A DNA stretch of 64,000 bases from Akanthomyces muscarius (GCF_028009165.1 NW_026611617.1:10001-74000), one strand, 5' to 3'. Shown: positions 1-11,488, numbered from the stretch's first letter. Made by a program: numbers and translations. The notes: generated by a model from the sequence alone, not told the origin.

Positions 1-1194
1 AGGTAATAACTACCCTTTTTTTAATCTTTTATATATTTATTAAAATACTTAATCTAATCTATACTAATTTTATTTATTATCTAGCTATTTAAGCTAATAT
101 TAACACACTAATCTAAAGGTAGGTATTTATCTTCGTACTAAGGCGTAAAGTGTTTTTAGCCCTTTACTATAATATATAGTGGCACTATTAAGTCTTAAGA
201 ATTTACTGCCTAAATTATAGTAACTTATTCTTTATTACTAGACTATACTACTTTTACTTTTCTAACCTAATTAGAGCTTATAATAACTATTCCTATTATA
301 ATAAAGCTTATTAGAAACCTAGTCTTATTAAAGTTATAGATATTAGACTCTATAATACTATATTTCATAATTATATTCTCTAAGAGTATAAACTAACTAT
401 AAATAATAGTTAGATCTTTATATTTAGCCCTCTAATAATCATATCTCTATTAAAAACGTATAGTAAGTTCTAGTTATTATTATACGAGGTTTTTCGCCTA
501 GCGTACTTTAACGCGTTTACTACCGCGTTTAGCTAGCAGTTAGTTCGCTATATCTTCTATATTCGCGTACTAAGGGGGAAGGCCTTATAAATCCAGCTAG
601 AGAATATATTTTACTATAACTCTCTCTTCTAAATTAGTAAGCTTCTTTAAGTTAGTAGTATAATCGCGTTATAAGTTTTAGCTGTCGTATTAGTGTCGGA
701 TAGTTATCGCGGGGACGTTATAGATCTTCACTACTTTATAGATACTTAATTTAGGTGATCTTTTAATAGTAGATAAGGCAAGAATCACATTGCCTTCTAT
801 AGAAGTGTTTTCTATAAGTTATTATTAAGTAATTATAATATAAAGATAAAAGTTAGTGTTTTATAGTAGAGGTGCGCTACTTACTTATCTACGCTACTCG
901 TTTATCAACTACGTTATATTAAGTAAAATCAACTAATAATATTCTTTATACTTTTATTAATAATTAATTAATGTCTTTAGCTAGCTAGTCGTTTATATTA
1001 ATAATATAATATAATATTTAAATAATATTTATATATTAAGTTAATAAACTAATTACTAAATATCACCTAGTCTTCTTCTTTTTCTCTTAATTATCTATTA
1101 TTTTAAATACCCTTTCTAAGGTCTATCACATTTCTATTTAAAGTAAAGCTTCCTATCTATTTCTATTCATAGTATTATATTAATATAACCACCT
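1..1194. repeat. AT-rich, RIP-like block
   Basis: The stretch is dominated by TA, TAA and TTA words and is poor in CA and TG, with no long open frame on either strand. A few GC-containing islands remain, for example around 490-560 and 660-720. In a filamentous ascomycete this pattern is typical of a repeat mutated by RIP. The transition to normal composition is sharp and lies at the stop codon of the neighbouring HAD gene. No terminal repeats or transposase remnants could be read, so the original element is unknown. RIP is inferred from composition by eye; dinucleotide indices were not computed. Confidence 0.65.
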
Positions 1195-2117
1195 CTAGAC
1201 CTTAGGAATAATAATGTTATAGTGCCCGTAGGGAAAGTTCTCAAGCGTCTCGAGATACTGAGCCCAGCCGTCATTAATCTCGCCCACCTGATGTAGGTCC
1301 ACATCGCCCGCCTCACCGGTACGACCAGCCAGAACATCCGCCTCACGGCCTGTATACTCTTTCTTCAGCATCTTGTGCGGGCACCAGACGACGCGCATGC
1401 CGGCCCGGCGACCCGCCTCCACGCCCGGAACCGAATCCTCAAACACGAGACATTCCTCTGGCGTGATGGGCGACTCCCCGGCGGGTAGCGAGTCGTTGAT
1501 TGTCTGTAGCGCTAGCAGGAAAATGTCCGGCAGGGGCTTCCCGCGGCCGGGCTTCAGCCGCTCGTCGTCGCCCTTGACGCGGCGCTCCTCCGGGAACACG
1601 GAGAAGAGCTCCTGAAGGTGCGTTGTCTTGAGGTCAAAGTTGCCACGGTGCGAGCTAGTGGCGAGCGCAATGTGCACTGTGTGCGGCTGCGTCGGGCCCC
1701 CAGCATGAGGCGGGCCGGCCCCCTTGGTCGCATGGAGATTCTGGAGGAGGGTAGGTACGCCGGGTAGAGCCTTGGCGGTGCTGAAAAACTGCTTCTGAAA
1801 GACGGAGAGCTGCGCCGTGTACTCTTCTGTCGAGATGGGCAGTTGCGCCCACTCGCTGAAGATCTTGTTGGCCGCGGGGCCGGGCCGGCCCTGCAGCTTG
1901 GCTTTGACAGACCACGGCATCGGCGGCCGCCCGTACTTTTCCAGGACCATGTTGACGCACAGTGTATAAAGGTCCTCGGTGTCGAGGAGCAGGCCGTCCA
2001 TATCAAACAGACAGGCTCTCACGGGAGGGAAGCTGGGTATGAAGCGTTAGCGCGCGGACGCGCAGCATTGTCGTGACGAGCGCGCATTGGATAAACATAC
2101 TCGGTCTTGGGAGCCAT
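1195..2117 (-). CDS. HAD-superfamily phosphatase (HDHD1/GS1-like)
   Basis: Two exons: complement(join(1195..2032, 2101..2117)), 284 aa. The 17-nt first exon encodes MAPKT plus two bases. The 68-nt intron (2033-2100) has donor GTATGT, branch GCTAAC and acceptor CAG, and joins in phase to give a start MAPKTDFPPVRACLFDMDG. HAD motif I is DMDG (Asp16 nucleophile, Asp18 acid/base). Motif II lies in the ATSSHRG segment, the motif III lysine in the GKPLPDIF segment and motif IV at FEDSVPG. A helical cap of the beta-phosphoglucomutase/pseudouridine-phosphatase type sits between motifs I and II. The family dephosphorylates small phosphorylated metabolites or nucleotides; the substrate cannot be told from sequence. 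The last codons (NIIIPKV) are AT-rich and abut the RIP-like block, so the C-terminus may have been altered. It is divergent from the TTC1 gene with 275 bp between the starts. Confidence 0.88.
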
Positions 2118-2392
2118 TACGGGTGATGGGATAATCGCAGAGATTCTTTTTTTTTTGCGGGTAACTGTAGAGACGAGGGGAGTGTATGGGTCAAGTGAAG
2201 CTGTGAAGCTGTGAAACTATGAACTGTTGCGGCAAAATTATTGTTGCGCGGGGTGGGGTTGCTCGATCCACCTTGCAGCACTGTCCGAGGAGGGCGTAAT
2301 GCTGCACCTGCATCACCGGACACACAGCCTATCTTGCCCAAGTGGGTTTCGTAAAGGCTGCCTCTTCTTATGAGAGCAATACATTCCGACCT

Positions 2393-3346
2393 ATGGCATC
2401 TCATTACTCTTCCGACGCATCGGCGTCAGCAAATGCTGCGGTGAAGCAGGCCGCTGAATCAATGGAAGCCAGACAAACACGATTCTCCCCCGAACATGAA
2501 AAGGTGCATAGCATGGCCGCAGCAAAGTCAACCGACGACACTGGTGTACTGACTGGAATTTGATAGGGCCTACTGGAAGAATCAGCAGAGAGGAGAGCTA
2601 GGGCTAATGAGCTGTTCAACGCGGGTGACTGTAGCGCAGCACTCGCACAATACGAACAGGCGTTGTTGTCGTGCCCTGACTATAAACACTTTGAGCGAGC
2701 TGTCGTTCACAGCAACACTTCAGCGTGTCTAATAAAACTCGAGGATTGGACCGCGGCTGCCAAGGCGGCGACAAGCTCTCTGGATGCGCTCGTGGTGATG
2801 GAGCGCGAGCTTGGGCTGATTCCCGAAGCCAAGTCGTCGCCTGCGCAGAGCACCGAGAACAGCAAAGATATATCGAAGGACAAGGAGAGCAACAACACAA
2901 CCAATTCAGGCGCAGAAGCCGATGAACATGGGCTGGATGGCGCGGATCAGGCGGAGCCCCCTTTCACACTCGCTAATGTTCCAGAGGCCACGAAGAACGA
3001 CATCAAGCGCATCAGAATAAAGGCACTCTTGCGACGAGGTCGCGCCCGCGCAGAAGCGGGAGGCTGGTCCAATTTCTCCGGCGCGGAGGAGGACTACAAG
3101 ACACTGTCTCGAATTCCCGGTCTCACAGCGGCGGACGCCAAGACGGCGCGCGCCCAGCTGATCGCGCTGCCGCCCAAGACGAAGGCCGCACAAGAAAAGG
3201 AAATGTCGGAAATGTGGGGGAAACTGCGCACACTAGGAGATGGGATGTTAAAGCCATTTGGTCTGAGTACAAGTAATTTCCAAATGGTCAAGGATGAGAC
3301 GACGGGCGGATATAGCATGAACTTTCAAGGCAATCAGGGGCAATGA
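2393..3346 (+). CDS. TTC1: TTC1-like tetratricopeptide repeat protein
   Basis: Two exons: join(2393..2503, 2567..3346), 296 aa, close to human TTC1 (about 292 aa). The 63-nt intron has donor GTGCAT, an ACTGAC branch and a TAG acceptor. Splicing joins FSPEHEK to GLLEESAERR in phase 0 and skips two in-frame stops. Three TPR-like helical pairs follow. The first starts at ANELFNAGDCSAALAQYEQA. The second contains HSNTSACLIKLEDW, and the third, RIKALLRRGRARAEAG, follows an acidic low-complexity insert. The tail LKPFGLSTSNFQM...GGYSMNF is the signature C-terminus of TTC1 proteins. These act as Hsp70/Hsp90-binding adaptors in the cytosol; that role is from the family. The start is the first ATG in frame with the TPRs. 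The donor is non-canonical at position 3 (GTG), so the exon 1 boundary is slightly less certain. Confidence 0.85.
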
Positions 3347-3389
3347 CACGGGCTGGCTTGCGACGCTACAAAGGAAAAGGAATGTGCGA

Positions 3390-3395
3390 AATAAA
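3390..3395 (+). terminator. AATAAA polyadenylation signal of TTC1 gene
   Basis: An exact AATAAA lies 44 bp after the TTC1 stop codon, in an A-rich context. It is the expected kind of 3'-end positioning element, although fungal signals are degenerate and one match is weak proof. Confidence 0.35.
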
Positions 3396-3485
3396 CATAA
3401 AGTATTATTCGTATCTGCATGATGCGTTTCTGTATCTATATATCCAATGATGCACGTGGCCGCGACAACCTGACACTGCACTCGC

Positions 3486-4089
3486 TTAAAGGTGCATGGC
3501 AGCAGCAGCGACGGCAGCACCGCCGAAGGAGCGCGCAATGCGACCGGTGGGAGCGGGAGCACGGTTCTTGACAGGCGCAGCATCCTTGGCCTGCTGAGAG
3601 GAAGTCTGGGTCGTAGCATTGGACTCGCCGGCAGCTTCCCCGGTGGCCTGCGCCTTGGGTGCGCCACCGCCGAGTATGTCAGCGAGGGCCTTGGTGGCCT
3701 GGGGCAGATCCGAGGCGGTAGTGCTCTCGACCTCCCACGCACCGCAGAGAATGCCAGCCGCAGACGCGTAGTCTATGTATTGATGTCAGCATATATCAGC
3801 CTTATTCTTTTTCTTCTTCCTATAATGTAGGGAACTGGAACTTACCAGCAGCGCAGGAGTGGTCGACCTCGGCATAGACGCGGCCGTCAATGTCGATGTA
3901 GTTGTCGCAGATGCAGTCAAAGTCTTTGGCGTCGATGTGCTGCAAGTCGCAACCCTGGTTCTTCATGCCGATTTTCATGGCGGCGACAGCGCACTGCGGA
4001 ATGTCCTTGGTGTACTCGGTCAGGCTCTTGACGTAGTGAGCAGAAGCGGCACCGGCAAGGCCGACGGAGAGGAGAGCGGAGAACTTCAT
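3486..4089 (-). CDS. Secreted CFEM-domain protein, possibly GPI-anchored
   Basis: Two exons: complement(join(3486..3772, 3846..4089)), 176 aa. The 73-nt intron (GTAAGT...TAG) joins HSCAA to DYASAAGILCGAW. A signal peptide of about 17 aa (MKFSALLSVGLAGAASA) precedes a CFEM domain with Cys at 33, 47, 59, 61, 79 and 91. The xDFDCIC block carries an Asp two residues before Cys4 (Asp56), the place of the haem-iron ligand in Candida CFEM proteins. Two of the usual eight cysteines, C2 and C6, are absent. A Ser/Thr/Ala/Pro-rich linker and a short hydrophobic tail (FGGAAVAAAAMHL) suggest a GPI anchor, but weakly. CFEM proteins act at the fungal surface in haem/iron capture, adhesion or host interaction; which one applies here is unknown. 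An upstream in-frame ATG would hide the signal peptide, so MKFSALL was chosen. Confidence 0.85.
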
Positions 4090-4183
4090 TGTTGTTGTGG
4101 AGAGGGCTGAGATGAAAAGCATCAAAAGAGGTTGTTGTAATTAGTGAGATAATGTTGTTCAGAAAAGCGACGAGCGGATAGTC

Positions 4184-4190
4184 TTTTATA
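4184..4190 (-). promoter_or_regulatory. TATA box of the CFEM gene
   Basis: TATAAAA on the minus strand, about 95-100 bp upstream of the CFEM start codon, which is a typical TATA distance for strongly regulated fungal genes. The assignment is by position and sequence only. Confidence 0.55.
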
Positions 4191-5039
4191 GATGGTAATG
4201 CGTTGCCTGGCTGCTATACGGAGACTTGGCATCTCACCATCTGACCATCTGATTACCGGATTTAGTGATGCGTGATACGTATAAAGTGATATGCCTGATC
4301 TATTTCGGAAATTTCTTATTTTGGTTATACAGCGCACCCATACCAGGTCCACGCAGCTCGGTATCACCATTTGTATGGTGCAGTCTTTCTTCTCACAGAC
4401 TAATGCAGACAACTATCACATATCAATTTAAAGATACTTCTCTTTTGAAACCTACTTTGGCACCTAACTGCTCTTTTATTTTGTAGCTGCTTCGTTCGAG
4501 TTGATGGCTGCATCCTGTTTCCCCGATTTGGCATCGCAGCCAACGGATCGTCGTCTGACCATAAGCCCCGCCCCAGTGTGCGGGTTGTCATCGGCTGCAC
4601 GTAACTCTGACTCGGATCCTCGCGTATACACAACCTTAATTTTTGTCCGAATCTGACCACCCCAGAAACAGGGCCCTGAAACGCATTGCGCGGCCCAGTG
4701 AACGGGTTTCCGTTTAATCCCGCGACGATGAATCCCGGACCTGATTACGACCACAGAGTAAGGACAAATTGGGACCCGTCAGCCGTCAGGTATCCGTGTG
4801 TGTCAACTACAAGAAATAGAAAAGAATGAAAAAGATCAGAAAGGGAAAACGAAAAATACAGCTACAATGAATAGGCATATGCATCAACTGAATGGAAGGT
4901 TTATTGCTGCTGCTTGCCCGTTGCCGCGGCGTTTTCCTTTGCTGCGGACATGACTGCGGTCTAGACCGGCCTTGGCTATCTACAGAAATGTATGAAAATG
5001 AGGAAACTCAAATCTTCAATATGTACCGGTGCCACGGTG

Positions 5040-5058
5040 AAAAAAAAAAAAAAAAAAA
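5040..5058 (+). repeat. Poly(A) run, 19 nt
   Basis: A mononucleotide A tract in intergenic DNA, followed by GAAC. There is no target-site duplication or transposon sequence beside it that would mark it as a retroposed tail. Confidence 0.8.
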
Positions 5059-5472
5059 GAACTATGCTTGTATCTGGTTTGGTGTTTGCGCAGCTTGCTT
5101 GTCGTTATGAAACGGCGTTACGATAGCACTTATTACCCCGTATTTAGCCGCGAGATCTCGGCGCAGCTAAGCCTAGGAGTAACACGAGTGGACTTAACCT
5201 CCAGGGCATGAGAAGCATGGCTGAGCCCCTGCGTACAACCTCTATACGCTGATTTTCCTGTTGCGAGAATTGGTAGCCTTTTCTCTCTCCGTCACGTTTG
5301 ACACGGCTCAGCCCTGCCACGGAGCGAACCGCTTACCTTTCAGTTTGGGCGGGCAGACAATGAAATGCTGCCCACGACCCGAAAATAACCTCACGCATCC
5401 CTTCATGGTCGCTCAGATGCCGTGCAAAAACAGCGCGAATGCCTTCCTACAGCGCTTGAGGGGTATGTAATT

Positions 5473-5486
5473 CCCCCCCCCCCCCC
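5473..5486 (+). repeat. Poly(C) run, 14 nt
   Basis: A mononucleotide C tract in intergenic DNA; its length in the assembly may be inexact because such runs are error-prone. Confidence 0.8.
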
Positions 5487-6853
5487 ACGCCATCATTTGC
5501 TGCCGTAGGTGTTCTCCAGGCGAGCCGACTGATCCGGTTCCGGCACGGAAAAATATTCAGAAAATACGCATTTTCCATCTTTGAGATACTGTTCGAGCTC
5601 ATTACTTTTCTTGCTTTAAATCTGGTGAGCCAGGAGTATGCAGAAGGTCCAGGCTTTTCCCCGGCCTACCGACTTTCCCTGCGGCATCACTGGTGCTCTC
5701 GAGCAGACAGACCAAGGCCAATCGTGTCCGCATCACCTACAAAAGCCGTGATAATAACTCCGTCATAGTCAACCACAGCCTGTGTCCGAGCGCCCCCGAA
5801 ATGGTGTGGTGACTTTCACCTTGGCGCCGTGGCTTGGACGGGATTTTCGACTTCCCATGGCATGGCTCACTCTAAACTGATTAGCCCGCGTATGAAGTTG
5901 ACACATGAGCGAAATATTCAAAAGCTTCACCGCTTATATATCTACAACAGCTGTCTAACCAATGCCGATAAGTACAGTGTTGAGACCAGCTACCTTGATT
6001 CTCCGGCGCGGGTGTCGCTGGTAATGTCGATGCCAGCTACGTGTAAGTCTATACATAGTCGAAGTCGCTTCAAATCACACGCAGTCTGGCCGGTAGATAA
6101 AGAAGTGATGGCGGTTATCGAGCTATTTGACTGCAGATGTGTCGATAACGGGCAGGCCGTGAGCTGCCCCAAGGAACTCTGGGGAGCGCACCATTGCGTT
6201 TAACGTGGAATTCTCTCCACGATCACCTTTGTCCATGACTGAGGGACTCTAGAACGATAACGAGATTGGCTCCTGCCACCATTCCCATCGCAACAAGAAA
6301 AACACCAAAGTGCCCACTTATGCAGCAACCCTAGGGATCCCATAGTTTAACGCCCGCAGCAACCATGTATTCAGCACGTTAGGCCTGAAAGGTATGGTAG
6401 CTATCCGAGGGACTATGACCTGTTGATGTGTCGTTGACACCTGGAATATATAGTTGTTGTGTAGCTGCGATGCAGGTTAAAAATACAGATCGCAAATAAA
6501 ATGTATATATTTCCTTATCTGAGCCACAACTTTCCCAGTTAGTGGTGCCAGGGATGACCGTCGCGACTAGTGAAGCCCCGCCTAGCACAATGAGCAGCTG
6601 ACCGAGCACGAGGCAGCAAATTATTTCCTATGCTTCTTACAGATCCAAATTTATAATCTTGTTTCTTATACTTGAAGGAGAAAGAAGCCTCGACACGAGG
6701 ATGGATGCTCACCTCAACACGTACACGTGACGCGATCCACCTGCGTGCGCGATCGCGCCTACGAAACCCATCAAGAGATACCCAAGGTTGACCTGCCAGC
6801 ATCGGTCAAAAATGTTCAGAATTAGTAGCCTTCGATTATAGCACACCGCTTCC

Positions 6854-8309
6854 ATGGCTGAACCGACGCCAATAAATATCCTGCGCGGCCACAAATCGCA
6901 GATCCACGCCGCCGCATTTGTCCGCGGCAATGACCGCCTTGCGACCGGCGATGCGGATGGCTATGTGATGCTGTGGGATCTCGCAGTCATGAGGCCAAAA
7001 GCCGTCTGGCGGGCTCATGAAAATGCGATACTCGCCATCAGAGGTTGGGGAAACGACAAAATTATCACGTGAGTTGATAACCTACCAAATGCCAATTTCC
7101 GTTGTGCTGACGCGAGACAGTCACGGCCGAGACCACCGCCTTGTTGTATGGCAACTACGGCTAGAGGATGAACAAACCTTAGCGAGTGTGTCGCCACTCC
7201 AACTCACAGGCGACACACCTCCGCAGCCGTGGATGCTGCATATTTTGGATGTCAACACGATGAATTTCTGCGCCTTTGCTGGATGCCCGAATATCCCAGG
7301 ATCCAATACGACTTTGGTAGACGACAGCAGTGGGACTATTCTTGTTGCCGTGCCAAATGCGCTGTTAGCCGAGTCAGTGCGTATCAACCCTCGACTAAGC
7401 TCTCTCGACCTCTTGCTAATTTTTACTTCGTAGATCGACATATTTGAACTACCGAGTCAAAGACGTGTTCATACAGTCAAGCCTGGCGGAAAACACGGCA
7501 TGGCCATGACTCTCGCCGTTCTCTACAAGGAAAGAAACTTGGTTCTGATTGCTGGCTTCGAGAATGGCATGTGCTCAGTCTTTGTTCTCTACGAGAACGC
7601 GCACGAGTGGATTACGACGTATCGCGGCCAGTCGCATTCACAGCCTGTATTGTCACTCGATGTTGACGCGCAGGGCGAATATTTCATCTCGTCCGCCGCC
7701 GACTCTTTAATAGTGAAGCACCCCATACCTATCTCCTCGCAGACTATACTACCGAACGCCACGGCTTCGGTGCAAAACATCGCGGCGACAGACGAAGCTA
7801 CATCTGCACCGCCAACTGCCATTACCGGCATTGGGGCACTGTTTGCTAGCCAGGCCAAGACTAGCAGTATCGGAAAACTCGGCAAAAAGGCCTGGGAGGA
7901 TCCCATCAAGGTGGCAAACACGAAGCATTCCGGGCAGCAGAGCCTGACTATTCGCTCAGATGGCCGTGTATTTGCGACCGCCGGCTGGGACTCAAAAATC
8001 CGCGTCTATGCGACCAAGTCTCTCAAAGAGCTTGCCGTTCTCAAATGGCACCAAGTTGGTGTCTACGCTACAGCATTTGCTCAAATGAAACCGCAGACAG
8101 GTTCGGCCTCGGCAGATAGTGGTAAGAGACTACAGAATTCGCCACCAACACAAGAAGATGTACCAGATGCCGTCGTTCCCACCCCTGGTGAGGCTGTGGA
8201 AATGGGGGTTATGACTGTCAAGGATAGGCGGTTACGCCGTGCGAAGAACACCCATTGGGTGGTCGCAGGAGCCAAAGATGGTAAACTGAGTCTTTGGGAT
8301 ATATATTAA
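6854..8309 (+). CDS. ASA1: ASTRA-associated protein ASA1, WD40 repeat protein
   Basis: Three exons: join(6854..7068, 7121..7376, 7434..8309), 448 aa. Intron 1 is GTGAGT...CAG (52 nt) and joins KIIT to [12 protein letters not shown]. Intron 2 is GTGCGT...TAG (57 nt) and joins LLAES to [11 protein letters not shown]-type units are visible at [13 protein letters not shown]...LWDL (residues about 9-45), [56 protein letters not shown] and the last blade [18 protein letters not shown] at the extreme C-terminus. This architecture matches Asa1 of the ASTRA complex, which with Tel2-Tti1-Tti2 supports folding and assembly of PIKK kinases such as TOR and Mec1/ATR. That role is known from yeast, not shown here. 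The gene is convergent with the LVIVD gene, and its first ATG has a good context (TTCCATGGC). Confidence 0.88.
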
Positions 8310-8968
8310 TCATTCAAACAGAGATTTTATTGTAGTATTTCCTTTTCAGTTCGCTTGGTAATGGCTCAGCTGCAACGCCTTATTGTCGTGGTTCCACCAA
8401 CTCGGCAATGGTTCTGCATCTTGCTGCCTAGCATTCCATTCAAGCCGGTTGTCCAGGCCGTATGAGGAAGCTGTTGAAGTTCTCGAGCGAGGATGCTCAA
8501 AGTTACAAATTTCTTTACCGCGCCACAGTCAAGGCTTGCTCATCCTGGCCATATTTGGCAGCTGTTTCAGTGCAGCAGGCGCTAGCTTGCAGATCGCCAT
8601 GGCGTCCGCTTGGCGACCGGCAGTTTGACTGAGTGCTCAGGCCCGCGTCCAATCAGGCAAACGATAAACTAAGCTGTTACGAGTCATTCCACAGTGCTTC
8701 TGCAGAGGTGTCACGTCGCTAGCGTGAGCCCGATACCGAGCTCGGCTTTCCTGTGCAGGTTGTCACAGTCACGGGGCGTAGAACGCGGAAGACCTGGCTA
8801 CATCAGGACTGTCCCATGGCGTTTTCAAGTGAATATTCATCTCCGCAGAGGATTGCGTTGTGCCAGCTCAGAAGGAAAGTGAGATGCATCGCAATCTATC
8901 ATATTTGGTAAAAACTCATTTGACTAAAAGTATAAATAAATATCGCTCCTCGATGCATGTTTCTGTAT
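8310..8968. other. Intergenic 0.66 kb between convergent ASA1 and LVIVD genes
   Basis: The 3' flanks of two convergent genes. Nothing beyond presumed UTRs was recognised. Confidence 0.6.
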
Positions 8969-10417
8969 TTATGCAGTATACTTGAGAGAGAAAACACCAC
9001 GCTCAATGCTGTTGACGAGAATGTAACCACTCTTGAGCCACGGATAAACAGACCACGCGCCATTAAATGTGGCCTTGCCGCCAACATCATCATCCTCGGG
9101 GTGGACATCGAAAAACCCAGCCTCTTTGAAGCCAGCGCCAGAAGGATCCTTGGTGACGGACGAAACATCGACGATGCGCAGACCGGAGGCGTAATTGGCC
9201 TGGTAGGAGAGTCCGTTGACGACATACTGGTTGTGGTCAATCGACCTGGCCGGGCTCTTGTAGACGCCAGTAAACGTCGGCCGCGACAGGTTCGAGACGT
9301 CGACAATGTAGGTAGTTGTCTTTTGGTCGGCGGCCGGGCCCGTCTTGGACTGCTCGTCAAGCTCGTCGTCAAGGAGAAGGTAGCGCATCCCCGCATCAGC
9401 GATCCAACCTTGATGCGTATACGTTGCCCCCTTATACGTCGTGCGGGAGAGCTGTTTCGGGCGCGCGCGATCCGTAATGTCGACGATAGTGAGCGTGTCC
9501 TCGTTGTAGTTGAAGCAAATCTCGCGGTCCTTGTACTTTTGGTCGGGACCGCTGTAGATGACACATTGCGCATCGTGGACGTAGCCATCCTCGCTGACGC
9601 AGCCTGTCTTCTTGGGACTGCTCGGGTCGGAAACGTCGATCATCCAAAGACCAGCGCTGCACCCGTCCGCGGGCTTGGTGCCAACAGCAGAAATGGTGTT
9701 GGTGGTGTCGTGGGCAATAATGTTATGGCTGCTGCCAAAGTCACTGTAGTGCGCGGTGAGGTCGCTGTCGATGTCGAACGTTTTGGGGTTTTGGGAATCG
9801 AGAGCCAGGAGCTTGGTGAGGTCAAACACCTGCAGGCCGTGATTTTCAGCCTCAGCACCAATGTAGGCATAGTCGCCGATGACCTTCATGTCGCGCCAGA
9901 CCGAGTTCTCAGTCTGCGTGGGCAGGCGGCCAATGTACTGTAGGCTGCCGTCCTTGAGCACCTCGACAAAAGCTGTACCGTCAGTCTGGCCAACAATGCC
10001 AAATTCCCGACCGGTAGAAGAAGTCCAAGCTGAAGAACGTCAATACCCCCTTTAAACTCGCTACAGTTCATCGGATGAAAACTCACCCCATAGATCGTTT
10101 CCTTCGCGCTGACCACTCCCAGTGTCTTGGTGACGAAGGAAGCCTGCGAGATCCACGTTGCGGCAGCTGTACTCGCCAGCTTTGCCGTTCGAACACTTTG
10201 CAGCAGCCTGCGCGGCATAGCGATCAGCGGCGTACATGCCATCCGCACGATCGCTTTCTCGCTGTTGCATCTTCAGGCTCTGCATTGAAGCCATGGAGAC
10301 AGCGTTGGGTGCGCTCTGCGCGGCGAGCTGCTGGGCCGAAAACGCCAAATTGCTGCTGGGTGTAACGAGGCCGGCAACTAGGCCGGCCAGAATCAAAGTG
10401 ACCGCTGGACCTTTCAT
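8969..10417 (-). CDS. Secreted LVIVD-repeat (choice-of-anchor B type) protein
   Basis: Two exons: complement(join(8969..10029, 10087..10417)), 463 aa. The 57-nt intron (GTGAGT...CAG) joins GNDLW to AWTSSTGREFGIVGQTDG. A hydrophobic signal peptide (MKGPAVTLILAGLVAGLV) is followed by a region with paired cysteines (AAKCSNGKAGEYSC). A beta-propeller-like array follows, with recurrent short strands ending in an LxVxD pattern: LQVFDLT, LWMIDVSDP, LTIVDITDRARP, TYIVDVSNLSRP and LRIVDVSSV. This repeat is the LVIVD family, found in bacterial and fungal extracellular proteins without a defined biochemical activity. The conserved segments AHNIIAHD-like (SHNIIAHDT), YVHDAQCVIY and THQGWI line up with that family. 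The location is extracellular by inference; the function is unknown. A TATA box lies about 75-80 bp upstream. Confidence 0.85.
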
Positions 10418-11488
10418 CTTGTGTACCAGGACGTTACAGTTATATGAGACGATTGCGAATTATAAAGTAGAGGAAGGGGGCTTTTTGCTCTTTTTATATT
10501 CCACAGTCTGCTGGCTCCGTCCTCAATACATCCGTATATTCGAGGCCTTTATGGATCGCTGCGGCAGTGCCAGTCTACGTGAAGCTCATCTCGCTTTGAT
10601 ACGAGGTCAGGTCTTTTGAACTTGAGCCTTTCGGGCAGGTGCGCTTGAAACAAAAGTGTGATCATAACTGGAAGCTACAAAAGTCCGGCAAGACCCATGG
10701 GCGTGGGGATCTGCTACGCAATACGATTGGGTTGCCAAGCGGCGGTGACGAGCCCTGGTACAATGTATGGACGTATGAAAGCCTGATCATGCTGGCATAT
10801 CATATCTACAGTGCCAAGGGGCTGCTTCATTGCCTTTCTTGGAACGGTTCTATCTGCCACATTCTTCTACGGGTTACAGTCGGCCCCGCCCAGTCACTGA
10901 ACTCACTAGCCTGCCTTATTAATTGGAAGATTGGTCACGAGTGGCACGGGCACAAGTAATTTAGTGATGGGGTAGAGTCCAGTATGGTTTCTATAGTCCC
11001 GCCAAGCTTTTCTGCTGGAGACGACTCGAAATACCCTGTCGGTTTTGTGGCTGCTCGCTTCTTGGTTTCCTGTGCGACCTTCCGTTTTGGTGACAGTGTC
11101 GGGGCCGAATTGCGGGGAGAACAAAGATGGCGGCATTGCATCGCCTGGCACGCCACCAAATCAAGCGTTATTTTTGCCGTGACCGAGCCAGAGACTGCAC
11201 TACGGAAATAGAGTTGCGAATTAAGGTTAGTTGCTTTATCAAAGGGCTCCTCTTTTCGGCTACTCAAGCCACAGGATTAGTTGCCACGAGCAGATATGCC
11301 GACGGATCGCACTTGATTTGCCACTTGAAAGTCTTGTATTTATTGTTCTTGTGCGGATTTTCTCTCGGTTCTTTCAAGTGGAGGCACCGAATTCCTAGGC
11401 ACTGTTGGGCAGTGACGCCAAGCCAGGCACTGTTCGGGGTACTCATTCACTGCCTTGTTCAGTTATGACGTGCGAGGTTGATCGGAAT
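10418..11488. other. Intergenic 1.1 kb upstream of LVIVD gene
   Basis: Holds the LVIVD promoter and the 3' flank of the alpha/beta hydrolase gene. Short frames (for example 10639-10959) show no family features. Nothing else was recognised. Confidence 0.6.
10491..10498 (-). promoter_or_regulatory. TATA box of the LVIVD gene
   Basis: TATAAAAA on the minus strand, 74-81 bp upstream of the start codon. Position and sequence fit a core promoter element; there is no independent evidence. Confidence 0.5.

Larger units (their letters stand above)
4090..6853. other. Intergenic 2.8 kb between CFEM and ASA1 genes
   Basis: Divergent upstream regions of the CFEM and ASA1 genes. Only short unrelated frames occur, and none shows family motifs or splice-compatible exons. 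It holds a TATA box for the CFEM gene, a 19-nt A run (5040-5058) and a 14-nt C run (5473-5486). No RNA gene was recognised. Confidence 0.6.

Noticed and set aside
5829..6203. 124-codon frame upstream of ASA1
   Set aside because: No motifs or splice context; the length is within chance expectation for non-coding DNA.
8957..9943. 328-codon plus-strand frame opposite the LVIVD gene
   Set aside because: It is the complement of the repeat-bearing LVIVD coding sequence and has no recognisable features of its own.
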